From Streptosporangium sp040640155 (lineage in GTDB: Bacteria; Actinomycetota; Actinomycetes; Streptosporangiales; Streptosporangiaceae): 64,000 bases of DNA. The stretch is taken from positions 1-64,000 of the forward strand of contig NZ_JBFABE010000006.1 of the NCBI RefSeq assembly GCF_040640155.1. Reading direction: 5' to 3'. Numbering within the stretch: the stretch's first letter is position 1; each line of letters opens with the position of its first letter. The position numbers and the translations under genes are program-made. The notes under the pieces were generated by a model. That model saw only the letters and a program-made list of their open reading frames with translations, had not been told where the DNA came from and ran no database searches. Below, one piece after another: positions 28,005 through 40,227 of this stretch.

Positions 28005-29705
28005 TCAGCGGATGGTCCACCAGCCCGGAAGCATCAGCGGGCCGTACGACGGCAGGCCCAGCTCGCCGGCCAGGTGGGCGATCGGGCCCCACGCCTCCAG
28101 GCGGACCTGGGTCAGGGCGGCGGCCTTGTCCTCGCTGGACTCCGCGGGCCGCAGCCGCTCCAGCGGGCTCAGCCTGGGGTAGGGGCGCACCGGCGCGTCG
28201 GCGGCGAGCCCGGCCTTCTTCCGGGCCAGCGACAGCGCGTCCTCCAGGCCGCCGAGCTCGTCGACCAGGCCCCTCTCCAGGGCGTCGGCCCCGGTCCAGA
28301 CCCGGCCCTTGGCCAGCTCGTGGGCGCGCTCGCGGGACAGGCCGCGCCCCTCGGCGACCTTGTTCACGAAGTCGTCGTAGACCCGGTCGAGCCAGGCGTT
28401 GATCCGCGCCCACTGCGCCTCGGAGAAGCCCTTGGTGGCCGAGAGCATGCCGGAGTTCTCGCCCTCGCCGACGGTCTCGGAGGAGACGCCGATCTTCTCA
28501 AGCAGCCCGCTGATGACCGCCTTGCCGCCGAAGACGCCGATGGAGCCGGTGAGCGTGCCCGGCTGGGCCACGATCACGTCGGCCGCCATCGAGACCATGT
28601 AACCGCCGGAGGCCGCCAGGTCCCCCATGGAGATCACGATGGGCTTGCCGGCCTTGCGGGTCAGCACGACCTCGCGCCAGATGGCGTCGGAGGCGGTGTA
28701 CGAGCCGCCCGGGCTGTCGACGCGGAAGACCACGGCCTTGACGTTGTCGTCGCGGCGGGCCGCGCGCAGGGCGGCGCAGATGGTGTCGGAGCCCATGGCG
28801 CCGCCACCGCCGAGCGGGCTGCGGCCGCTGCGGCCGAGCCGGATCGCGCCGCTGCCGTGGACCAGCGCGACGGTCTGCTCACCCGGGCGCGGGAGCTTCC
28901 TGGAGGTCAGCGCCTTGGCGTAGCGGCCGACGTACTGCAGCGTCGCGTCCTCGCCGACGGCGCTCTTGACCTCGTCGTAGACCTCGTCGCGGTAGGCCAT
29001 CCGGTCCACGAGCCCGGCCTCGAGTGCCTCGGCGCCGATGAACGGGCCCTGGTCGATGAGCTCGCGCACCCTGGTCGCGTCGATGCCGCGCCCCTCGGCG
29101 ATGCCGGCGACGACCTGCTCGGTGACCGACTCGGTGATGCGGCTCATCGACTCGCGGTGGGCCTCGGTCATGTGGTCCTGGGTGAAGGTGTTGGCGGCCG
29201 TCTTGTACTCGTGCCGCTGGCCGACCTGGTACTCGACGCCGAGCTTGCCGAGCGCCCCGCGCAGGAAGCGCTGCTCCATGGCGACACCGGTGAGCCCGAC
29301 GTCGCCCGAGGGCTGGAGGTAGATCCGCTCGAAGCCACTGGCCAGGTAGTAGGGGACGGTGCCCGCGCCGAGCTCGCCGAAGCTCTCGGCGTACGCGACG
29401 GTCAGCTTGCCCGCGGCCCGGAGGTAGGCCACGGCCTGGCGGAGCTCCTGGACGACCGCCAGCCCCGGGGACCGGGAACCGATCTTGACGATCAGTGCCT
29501 TGACCCTGTCGTCCGTCCTGGCCCGCTTCAGGCCGGAGAGCACGTCGGTCAGGCTCGTCCTGCGCATCGCCATGATCGCGGTCAGCGGGTCGGAGGGAGG
29601 ACCGTCGGTGAGGCCCTCGGTGAGGTCGAGCTCAAGAACCAGCGGGGCGGTGCGCCGCTGCCGGAACCGGTCGACGGAATCGATGATCACCTTGGTCGCG
29701 TCCAT
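28005..29705 (-). CDS. sppA: signal peptide peptidase SppA, tandem-domain type
   Basis: A 566-residue SppA with two ClpP-like halves. The catalytic Lys lies in the N-terminal half (RHEYKTAANTFT) and the catalytic Ser in the C-terminal half (DLAASGGYMVSMAAD), as in the 67-kDa SppA class. It degrades leftover signal peptides. No clear membrane segment is visible at the N-terminus, unlike E. coli SppA. ATG 29705 follows AGGGTGAAG; an in-frame GTG at 29726 is less likely. It stands alone. Confidence 0.88.
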   Translation of the reverse strand: MDATKVIIDSVDRFRQRRTAPLVLELDLTEGLTDGPPSDPLTAIMAMRRTSLTDVLSGLKRARTDDRVKALIVKIGSRSPGLAVVQELRQAVAYLRAAGKLTVAYAESFGELGAGTVPYYLASGFERIYLQPSGDVGLTGVAMEQRFLRGALGKLGVEYQVGQRHEYKTAANTFTQDHMTEAHRESMSRITESVTEQVVAGIAEGRGIDATRVRELIDQGPFIGAEALEAGLVDRMAYRDEVYDEVKSAVGEDATLQYVGRYAKALTSRKLPRPGEQTVALVHGSGAIRLGRSGRSPLGGGGAMGSDTICAALRAARRDDNVKAVVFRVDSPGGSYTASDAIWREVVLTRKAGKPIVISMGDLAASGGYMVSMAADVIVAQPGTLTGSIGVFGGKAVISGLLEKIGVSSETVGEGENSGMLSATKGFSEAQWARINAWLDRVYDDFVNKVAEGRGLSRERAHELAKGRVWTGADALERGLVDELGGLEDALSLARKKAGLAADAPVRPYPRLSPLERLRPAESSEDKAAALTQVRLEAWGPIAHLAGELGLPSYGPLMLPGWWTIR

Positions 29706-29863
29706 GCTCTTCACCCTAAGCGACACATACCGGGCTTACGCGGCCCGGCGGTGGTGAGCCTGTTCCGCACCTTCCGCCGGGTCCGTGACTGCGCGCGGCC
29801 GTCCGCCCGCGATCGCCGGACGAGACGGCGTCGCGGGCGGCCACCCGCTCCTCGGCGGCGAGG

Positions 29864-32089
29864 TCAGGCGGCCCTGCGGGCGTTCACCCGCTTCTTCAGC
29901 AGCGAGGTGGACGCGGCCGGGGCGGAACCCTTCAGGCGCTGCCCCTCCACCGAGGTGAGGACGACCTTCAGGGTCGTCCTCCCCTTGATCGTGGCGGTGA
30001 GGTTCACCGCGCCGTTCGCCCAGTTCAGCCAGGAGGCGAGCAGCTCGCGTTCCATCGCGGCCCGCGCGGTCCTCTTGGCCGGCTTGAGCACCCGGTACGC
30101 GGTCGCCAGGCTGGAGGCGGGGGTGACCTCGGGGAACACCTTGCTGGCCTTGCCCACCAGGCCGAGGTAGCAGCCGAGCGTCGCGTCCGGGATCGTGCCC
30201 TTGCCCCGGGTCATCTCGGTCGCCCACTGCGCGGCCGTGAGCGTCCTCGTGGTCCGTGCGGCCCCGGCGCCTCCCGCGGTTCCCACGCTCCTCGTGGAGC
30301 TGCCGCGCGTGCACACCGCCGGCGCCCCCGCCCTCGGCGCCCCGGGCGCGGGGACGGTCACGGTCACGGTGATCGTCACCGTCGGCAGCGGGATCGGGCT
30401 GGGCACCGGGTCGTCCGGCGTGACCGTCGGGGAGGGACCCGAGCTCGGCTCGGGGCTGGGGTCGGTGCCGGGGTCGTCGGCGGGAGGGGCGGACGGCGGG
30501 TCGCCAGGATCGCCCGGGTCGTCGGCGGCGGGCGGCGGCGGGGTGACGGGCGAGCCGGGGGTGCCGCCGGCGAGCGCGGCGTTCAGGTCGAGGCGCGGGG
30601 TGGTCACCGTGCCGTGGACGATCGGCCGGCCCGCCTTGGTGAGCACCTCGGCCAGCGCGTCCGGGGTGCCCGGGGCCTTCTGGGCCGCCAGGGCCAGGGC
30701 GCCGGTGACGAACGGGGCGGACATCGACGTCCCGCTGTAGACCTGGTGGCCGCCGCCCGGCACCGCGGAGTCGATCTCCAGGCCGGGGGCGAAGAGGTCG
30801 AGCACGGAACCGTGGTTGGACCATGCGGGAACGGTGTCGTCGTCGCCCGTCGCGCCCACGGTCACCGCCGCGGAGAAGCAGCCGGGCGCTCCGGCTCCGG
30901 CGACGCCCTCGTTCCCGGCGGCGGCCACGACGGCCACGCCCCTGGCGCGGAGGTCGTCGACGCGGCCTTTCATCGAGCTCAGCTCGGGCTCGGTGTCGCA
31001 CGCTCCCTCGTACAGGCCGCCGCCGAGGCTCATGTTCACCGCGGCGATGTTCCTGCCGCCCTCCTTGAGCTTCGCGACGTGCTCCAGGGCGAGCAGGATC
31101 GTGGACTCGAAGGCGGTCAGGCAGGCCGCGCCGGTGCCGTCGCAGTCGTCGACCCTGCTGAAGACCTGGAGCGCCACGATGTCGGCGTCCGGCGCGACGG
31201 CGTGGGCGATACCGGCGACGTGGGTGCCGTGGTCGCACAGGTTGACCTGGCCGTCCACGCAGGCGGGGGTCTCGGCGTCGGCGGAGGCGGGGTCGCCGGT
31301 CTGCCCGTTGGGACACAGGGACCGCGCGCCGTCGTCGGTGGCGGAGAAGCAGGCCTGTTCCACGACCTTGCCCCCGAGGTCGGGGTGGTCGGCGTCGATC
31401 CCGGTGTCGATGATCGCGATCGTCTGGCCCTGCCCCCTGGTCCCGGCGGCGTGTGCCCTGTCCGCGCCGATCACCTGGAGGCTGGAGGCCAGGGAGGCCG
31501 CGGCGGAGGCCGCCGTGAGGGAGCCGGGCGATTCCCGCGCGCCCCGGGAGCCCAGGGAGCTCAAGAGGCCCGGGGAGCCCAGGGCGACCGGGGAGTAGAC
31601 GCGGTCGCGCCGGATGGAGCGGACGCGCGGGTCCTCGGCCAGCCGGGCCAGGGACTCGCCGGTGGCCTCGACCACGATGAACGAGGTGTCCGCCGGTTCC
31701 AGGACGACCTCGGCGCCGGGCAGGGACCGCGCCTCGCCGGCCACCGGGGCCGCCTCGGCGGGGGCGGCCAGCTCGACGATGACCCGGGTCCCGTCACCGT
31801 CACCGGCGAGCCCCGCCTCCAGCTTCGGCCGGGCGACGGGGGCGGCGGGGGTCTCGCCGTCCCCGGGAGGCCCCTGGCCCTCGTCCGCGGGGGCGGGGGG
31901 TCCGGGGGGAGGAGCGGTGCCGCCCGCCGTCCCGTCGTCCGGAGGTGTCGCGGGCGGGGGCGTCGCGGGCGGTGGCGAGGTCGCGCTCGCCGAGGCCGCG
32001 GGCGGGGCGGGGGCGTCCTCGGCGAGGGCGGGCACCGCCGGAGCGACGCTGAAGATCATCGCCATGGCCACGAGAGCTCGAAGTCGCAC
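29864..32089 (-). CDS. secreted S8 subtilisin-like serine protease
   Basis: A 741-residue secreted protease. A signal peptide ending at ALA is followed by a Pro/Ala-rich stretch, a propeptide-like region (TRVIVELAAPAEA..LARLAEDPRVRSIRRD), and the catalytic domain with Asp in IIDTGIDADHPDL, His in DHGTHVAG and Ser in SGTSMSAPFV. After the catalytic domain come a Pro/Asp/Ser linker (about 515-590) and a C-terminal region of about 120 residues with no recognised fold (LTAAQWATEMTRGKGTIPDATLGCYLGLVGKASKVF in part). Four or more Cys residues in the catalytic domain suggest disulfides. It could process secreted proteins such as the chitinases beside it; this is inference. Confidence 0.9.
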   Translation of the reverse strand: MRLRALVAMAMIFSVAPAVPALAEDAPAPPAASASATSPPPATPPPATPPDDGTAGGTAPPPGPPAPADEGQGPPGDGETPAAPVARPKLEAGLAGDGDGTRVIVELAAPAEAAPVAGEARSLPGAEVVLEPADTSFIVVEATGESLARLAEDPRVRSIRRDRVYSPVALGSPGLLSSLGSRGARESPGSLTAASAAASLASSLQVIGADRAHAAGTRGQGQTIAIIDTGIDADHPDLGGKVVEQACFSATDDGARSLCPNGQTGDPASADAETPACVDGQVNLCDHGTHVAGIAHAVAPDADIVALQVFSRVDDCDGTGAACLTAFESTILLALEHVAKLKEGGRNIAAVNMSLGGGLYEGACDTEPELSSMKGRVDDLRARGVAVVAAAGNEGVAGAGAPGCFSAAVTVGATGDDDTVPAWSNHGSVLDLFAPGLEIDSAVPGGGHQVYSGTSMSAPFVTGALALAAQKAPGTPDALAEVLTKAGRPIVHGTVTTPRLDLNAALAGGTPGSPVTPPPPAADDPGDPGDPPSAPPADDPGTDPSPEPSSGPSPTVTPDDPVPSPIPLPTVTITVTVTVPAPGAPRAGAPAVCTRGSSTRSVGTAGGAGAARTTRTLTAAQWATEMTRGKGTIPDATLGCYLGLVGKASKVFPEVTPASSLATAYRVLKPAKRTARAAMERELLASWLNWANGAVNLTATIKGRTTLKVVLTSVEGQRLKGSAPAASTSLLKKRVNARRAA

Positions 32090-32188
32090 GCGTCCTCCGG
32101 GGGGATGAAACAGGCGATTCGGAGTCTAAGCAGACGTATGTCCCGCGTGAATACCCTGCCCTGAATTCAGGGGATCTTCGGAGAAATG

Positions 32189-32226
32189 CTCGACCCTCCG
32201 CGGCGTGACGCGCACGGAGGGTCGAG
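32189..32226 (-). terminator. stem-loop terminator of the GH18 chitinase
   Basis: Perfect 12-base arms CTCGACCCTCCG and CGGAGGGTCGAG, 14-base loop. On the minus strand the stem is followed by CATTTCTCC. It lies directly after the GH18 stop. Confidence 0.75.
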
Positions 32227-32237
32227 TGGTCGAAATA

Positions 32238-33848
<1,611 letters not shown>

Positions 33849-33887
33849 GGGTCGCTCCAGGTCAGAGAGTGCCTAGCCCCCGTATTC

Positions 33888-33904
33888 ATAGGAAAGTTTC
33901 CTAT
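33888..33904. promoter_or_regulatory. palindromic operator candidate of the GH18 chitinase
   Basis: ATAGGAAAGTTTCCTAT is a perfect palindrome around one central base, 39 bases upstream of the start codon. The core GAAAGTTTCCTA recurs upstream of the GH19 chitinase. A ROK-, LacI- or GntR-type chitin repressor would be a reasonable ligand; none is encoded next to it. Confidence 0.7.
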
Positions 33905-33914
33905 TAGTTTCCAG

Positions 33915-33944
33915 AGCGTAGGTCTCCGGTGCACCGACGGTCAA
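33915..33944 (-). promoter_or_regulatory. sigma-70-type promoter of the GH18 chitinase
   Basis: TTGACC (33944-33939) and TACGCT (33920-33915) on the minus strand, 18 bases apart. The palindrome begins 10 bases after the -10 hexamer, covering the start of transcription as in the GH19 promoter. Confidence 0.6.
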
Positions 33945-34033
33945 TGCCTTGTTCGCGGATATAAGGCCGATTTAAGGTTTTTGGCGGTGCGCCCGGCCCG
34001 CCCGGTGCGCCCAGGGATGTCCGGGGGCAGAGA

Positions 34034-34071
34034 GGTGCCCCCGGGACGCTGGAGTCCGTCCCGGGGGCACC
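34034..34071 (-). terminator. stem-loop terminator downstream of glgB
   Basis: Perfect 15-base arms GGTGCCCCCGGGACG and CGTCCCGGGGGCACC around an eight-base loop, about 100 bases past the glgB stop. No U-run. Confidence 0.65.
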
Positions 34072-34140
34072 GGTGTGTGTCGCGGAGGCGAGGGGAATCT
34101 GGCCTGGCGGTGGGGAGCGCGGACGCGGACGCCGCCGGAA

Positions 34141-34170
34141 GGGCGCCCCTGTCAGGCCGGGGCGCCCCCG

Positions 34171-34178
<8 letters not shown>
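34141..34178. repeat. 19-bp tandem duplication of the glgB 3' end
   Basis: Two 19-base units (34141-34159 and 34160-34178) differ at one position. The right-hand unit contains the glgB stop codon; the left-hand unit is a copy just past it. Confidence 0.8.
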
Positions 34179-36468
<2,290 letters not shown>

Positions 36469-36695
36469 GCTTACTCCCGTAGATCGTTGGCCCCTACCTT
36501 GCCCTACTCGGGTGCTCCACCCATGCCCCTGTCCGCTATCACCATGCGCGTTGCGAAAAGTGCGGATCGGAGTGAGGTGAAAGTCACGATCGTCGGTTGT
36601 GAGGGGCCTGTCACCAGCGCTCTCCGCCGACCGTATCCGATCATGGACCGGCTCCGGCGAGGACGCTCCGGACCGGCGGCCGAACGGTCGTGCCG

Positions 36696-37964
36696 CTAGT
36701 ACGGGTTCTTGGCGGTGACGTCGCGCGGGGTGATGCGGAACCCCTGCCAGTGGCTCGGCATCGGATCGGCGTCCTCGTCGCGCGGGACGTGGTGGAAGCC
36801 GACGTTGACCCACAGGACGGGGTCGGTGAGCCGCTCCCCGTTGGTGTAGCGGTCGACGGACCGGGCGCACCGCGGGGACGGGTTGACCGTCGCCAGGCGC
36901 TCGCAGGAGCGGTAGTCGGTGACGTAGAGGTCGGCCCGGGTGAAGGCCTCGTCCGCCGGACCGCGGTACTGGTCGCTGTCGGAGTTGTTGATCTCCCAGG
37001 AGACGGGGTGCCGGTCGGCGTTGCGCACCTTGCGGTCGACCACCCTCCACCAGCGCATCGGCTTGCTCACCGTGCCGGTCTCGGTGGTGAACGCCGTCCT
37101 GGCCAGGCGCCGGTTCGCGGTGCCGGAACCGGTGAAGTCGTACTGCTCCACCACGTCGTCGGCCCGTCCCGCCACGTCGAAGTCCAGCCGCCAGAAGACG
37201 TTGTGGGTGTGACTGGCCTCGAACCCGGTGTCGCCCACCCCGATCGGCCAGCCGTACTCGGGGGTGGTGGTGAACCCCGCGAGGGACCCGGTGGCCCCCA
37301 CGCGCGGGGTGATCGAGCCGTCGTCGGCGAAGGCCCACTCGGCGAGGTAGGTGTACCAGCCGACCTGGAAGGCGGCGAAGACCACCAGCTCACGTCCCTG
37401 GGCCGTCACGTTCAGCCGGTCGGGGACCGCCTTGAGGTGGGCGTGACCCCTGGCCCTGGTCGTCACGCAGACGAACTGCTCGCGCCGCTCGCCGAGCGGG
37501 CAGTCGGCGGCCCGCAGCGGGACGGCGGTCTGGCCCAGCGACCCGATGTCGTGGTAGCGCGGGCGGCCCCGGTCGTAGGGCACGTGGATCTGGGCCAGCG
37601 AGGTGCTGCGCAGCACGGTGAGCGCGCGCTGGCCCCGGGGGGTGTAGACGACCCTGCTCAGGGTCAGCCCCTCGACGTTGCGCATCTCCCAGCAGAGCTG
37701 CCAGCGGGCCCCGTTCGGCAGGGTCTTGTCGATCCGGTACGGCGCGTTGCACGACGCCGCGGCGGCCCGGGGGGACGCGGCGGGCGCGGCGGACCCGGTG
37801 GGCGCTCCCGGTGGCGCGGCGAGGGCTCCGGCGGAGGCTTCCGGTGGCGCGGCGAGGCCCGCGGCGGGAGCCCGCGGCGCGGCGAGGGCTCCGGCGGAAG
37901 CCCGCGCGGGCGCGGTGAGGGTCACGGCGAGCAGGGCGCAGAACAGGGCGAGGCGCAGGAACAC
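36696..37964 (-). CDS. secreted copper amine oxidase-like catalytic domain with altered cofactor motif
   Basis: A 422-residue secreted protein with a signal peptide and an Ala/Pro/Gly-rich spacer (about 20-70), followed by a copper amine oxidase catalytic domain. The HxH copper pair (SHTHNVFWRLDFDV, His 252 and 254) and the late His region (VGFHHVPRDEDADPMP) are present, and the probable base region is YDRGRPRYHDIGSLG. The cofactor site normally reads N-Y-D-Y, where the first Tyr becomes TPQ; here it reads W-Y-T-Y (203-206). Function may be altered or lost. GTG start with GGAG upstream, three bases after the preceding gene, which supplies the N-terminal domains. The two proteins add up to one normal-length oxidase. 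Confidence 0.75.
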   Translation of the reverse strand: MFLRLALFCALLAVTLTAPARASAGALAAPRAPAAGLAAPPEASAGALAAPPGAPTGSAAPAASPRAAAASCNAPYRIDKTLPNGARWQLCWEMRNVEGLTLSRVVYTPRGQRALTVLRSTSLAQIHVPYDRGRPRYHDIGSLGQTAVPLRAADCPLGERREQFVCVTTRARGHAHLKAVPDRLNVTAQGRELVVFAAFQVGWYTYLAEWAFADDGSITPRVGATGSLAGFTTTPEYGWPIGVGDTGFEASHTHNVFWRLDFDVAGRADDVVEQYDFTGSGTANRRLARTAFTTETGTVSKPMRWWRVVDRKVRNADRHPVSWEINNSDSDQYRGPADEAFTRADLYVTDYRSCERLATVNPSPRCARSVDRYTNGERLTDPVLWVNVGFHHVPRDEDADPMPSHWQGFRITPRDVTAKNPY

Positions 37965-37967
37965 CGG

Positions 37968-38654
37968 TCACCACTCCAGGGTGTGGATCTTCTTGGCGGA
38001 CAGGTCGACGACGATCCGGCTGGTGTCCAGCCAGGTGCCGTCGGGCAGCCGTACGAACAGCCGCAGGCACCGGTGGGTCTCGCACTGGCGCGCGGTCCCG
38101 CTCTCCCCGGACGGGGTGAAGATCAGTCCGCGCAGCCCCAGGGCCGCCGCGGACCGCAGCGGCCCGCCCCCCGCCTTGGCGTAGGCCTCGCGCAGCCCCC
38201 TGCCGAACCCGGGGTCGGCCAGCAGGAGCCCGGCCGCCACGGTCTCCTCCTCCTTGGAGGGCGGCGGCTGCACCCCCCGCTCCACGGTCTCGCGCACGAC
38301 CGTGCCCCGGCCGAGGTCGACGGTCCGCACGATGAGCCGGTCGCCGCCGTAGTCGTACAGGTAGGCGTCGGCGCGGCGGTGACCGGGGGAGTCCTTGTCG
38401 TCGTCGCGCTCCACGTAGAGCAGCTTGGTCCGGCCGGCGGCCATGTGCGACCGGGAGCCGGCCGACGCGATGGCGCCGGCCCGTGCCACCTCCTGGCCGG
38501 TCAGCGGGTCCTCCAGCGCCGGCAGGCGCGCGGAGGACCCGGCGGCCCGCGACCCCTGCTCGCCGGAGACGAGCAGCCCGGCGAGCAGCATCGCCCCGGC
38601 GGCCGCGACCACCCCCGACCCCGCGGCGGCCATGACGATCAGCCTTCGTCCCAT
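37968..38654 (-). CDS. secreted protein equivalent to copper amine oxidase N-terminal domains
   Basis: A 228-residue protein with an N-terminal signal or anchor helix (MGRRLIVMAAAGSGVVAAAG onward). The start of the mature part, LPALEDPLTGQEVARAGAIA, fits the H-P-L-D-P-L-T-x-x-E-I opening of copper amine oxidases, and RRADAYLYDYGGDRLIVRTVDL fits their N2 domain. The C-terminal half, including FTPSGESGTARQCETHRCLRLFVRL, would be the N3 domain. Its own stop lies three bases before the catalytic-domain gene. ATG 38654 is chosen because AAAGGGG precedes it; an in-frame ATG lies at 38681. Role inferred: folding or assembly partner of the catalytic polypeptide. Confidence 0.65.
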   Translation of the reverse strand: MGRRLIVMAAAGSGVVAAAGAMLLAGLLVSGEQGSRAAGSSARLPALEDPLTGQEVARAGAIASAGSRSHMAAGRTKLLYVERDDDKDSPGHRRADAYLYDYGGDRLIVRTVDLGRGTVVRETVERGVQPPPSKEEETVAAGLLLADPGFGRGLREAYAKAGGGPLRSAAALGLRGLIFTPSGESGTARQCETHRCLRLFVRLPDGTWLDTSRIVVDLSAKKIHTLEW

Positions 38655-39048
38655 CAGCGCCCCTTTACTCACCGTTGACATTCCCTTGCGAAGGGTAGCG
38701 ATCGGGGAAAGTCGTGGCGGCTTGAAAGGGGTATTGCGTCATTGGTCGTTATCGCTGGTCTTTGCGTATTCGATCCCTTTTGATGATCCGGCCTATTTCC
38801 TCCGGCCGTGCCGACTTTCGCCTTCCTCGGGGCGTTCGGGGCGTCTTTCGGTCTTGTGTGGCGTGCGAGGTTTCCGGTCGGGTGCGGGGCCTCGCGGCGC
38901 GTCCGGTGCGTACAACGGATCTGTCATTTCACCGCACGTTCTGCGGATTTCTGTCATATCCAGGATTTCGCGCGGCGCGCCGGGCGCCGTCCGTGACGCA
39001 TCGGGGATTCCCCGCCGCGCCGCCGCTTCCGCGACGGCCGTCGATTCC
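38655..39048. other. non-coding, lower-GC intergenic region
   Basis: About 390 bases with T-rich tracts and visibly lower GC than the genes on either side. No reading frame, hairpin terminator or recognised operator stands out. It would contain the promoter of the amine-oxidase-like pair. Confidence 0.5.
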
Positions 39049-39540
39049 TCATTCCGCGTCCGGGAGGAGATCCCACTCCTCCCAGGAGATGTCCCGGCCC
39101 GGCCAGCGGACCGAGGCGTACGGCCAGGAGGTGGCCAGCCAGGCGCGGACCGCCGCCTCCAGCTCCTCCTCCAGGCCGGTGCCCTCCTCCTCGTCGCGCA
39201 CCCAGAACGACACGTCGGCGTCGGCTCCGCGCTTCTCCGGAGGCTCGACGTAGACGCACCCGAGCAGGCGCGACCCGTCGGGACTCGTGACCGCGTAGTT
39301 GAACGACCTGCGCAGCAGGGCCTCCTTCTGGTGCCAGGCCAGGTCGATGAGGTTCTCCTCCAGCGTCATGGTGTCCGGCGGCCAGCCGCCGCCCAGCGGG
39401 AAGCGCTCCCGCAGGCGGGCGGCGCTGCTCATCACGGCGTCGAAGTCGCGCACCGCGTCGTGCACGGTGATGGGCCGGATGTGGAACCTGGGGTGCCGGA
39501 CACCCGGGGGGATCTCGTGGGTTCTCGGTAGGAACGGCAT
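39049..39540 (-). CDS. GNAT-like acetyltransferase-fold protein
   Basis: A 163-residue protein. Its central strands and the pattern FNYAVTSPDGSRLLGCVYVEP followed by VSFWVRDEEEG resemble GNAT acetyltransferases, but the acetyl-CoA loop (R/Q-x-x-G-x-G/A) is not clear, so catalytic activity is doubtful. ATG 39540 with AGGGTGGG upstream is preferred over an upstream start that adds 55 low-complexity residues. It stands alone; no partner suggests a substrate. Confidence 0.55.
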   Translation of the reverse strand: MPFLPRTHEIPPGVRHPRFHIRPITVHDAVRDFDAVMSSAARLRERFPLGGGWPPDTMTLEENLIDLAWHQKEALLRRSFNYAVTSPDGSRLLGCVYVEPPEKRGADADVSFWVRDEEEGTGLEEELEAAVRAWLATSWPYASVRWPGRDISWEEWDLLPDAE

Positions 39541-40227
39541 GCGCCCACCCTGGCGCGACCGTCTTGGCGCCGGCTGAATTCGCGCTTGCCCGGGGGCGTG
39601 CCCGTCCGTCCGGACGGCCGCTCCCGTCGTCCGGAGGGCCGCTCCCGCCGCCCCGAGGGCAGCTCCCGGCGTCCCGCCCGGTACGCCGGGAAGGACCGAA
39701 AACATGTCCGTTATGGAATACGGCCACGACCTTTCGGTTCCGGCGGGTGGAAGTAATGGGATGCCGCTTTCCGATTTCCCTGTCTCGCCGTGATGAAAGG
39801 ATGCCGCACGGTGAAACTCCGCTCATCAACCGCAGGTCGGGAGCGTGAGTTGACAACCCATCCGGATGCGACGCTTTCCGGAGGCGGTAAAGGTGTGGAT
39901 TTCTCGTGGAGCACGGTCTACCGTGAGTGAGGATTTGCGCGTCTCTCCTGCTCTGCACGCAGGTTCTCCGTCCGGGCGGCGGGGATCGGGAGAATCTCCG
40001 TAAGACCGTCTTGCTCTGGTTGGAGTGCTGTATTAGCATCCTCGATGCGAAGTGCGGAGATGTGAAGCGGTAAGGGTACGGGGACGCGAAGCACGGGGTC
40101 ATCCAGTCCGATACAACGCAATCCGATCTCAACGCAGGCTCGGGCGTGCCTTTTTCAGAGGTGCGCTCCGACCTGCGCTCGACCATGCTCCAGAAACTGT
40201 TCTTCTCTTGTGGAAGGCGCTCTTGAC
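39541..40227. other. non-coding region upstream of the SznF-like operon
   Basis: Nearly 690 bases without a supported gene. The right half is lower in GC than the rest of the window and should contain the promoter of the oxygenase-Rieske-methyltransferase operon, but I cannot place convincing -35/-10 boxes. No terminator or riboswitch recognised. Confidence 0.5.

Noticed and set aside
36469..37338. 290-residue N-terminal extension of glgB
   Set aside because: The extension is antisense to the amine-oxidase-like gene and shows shadow-type composition. A good ribosome site precedes the ATG at 36468.
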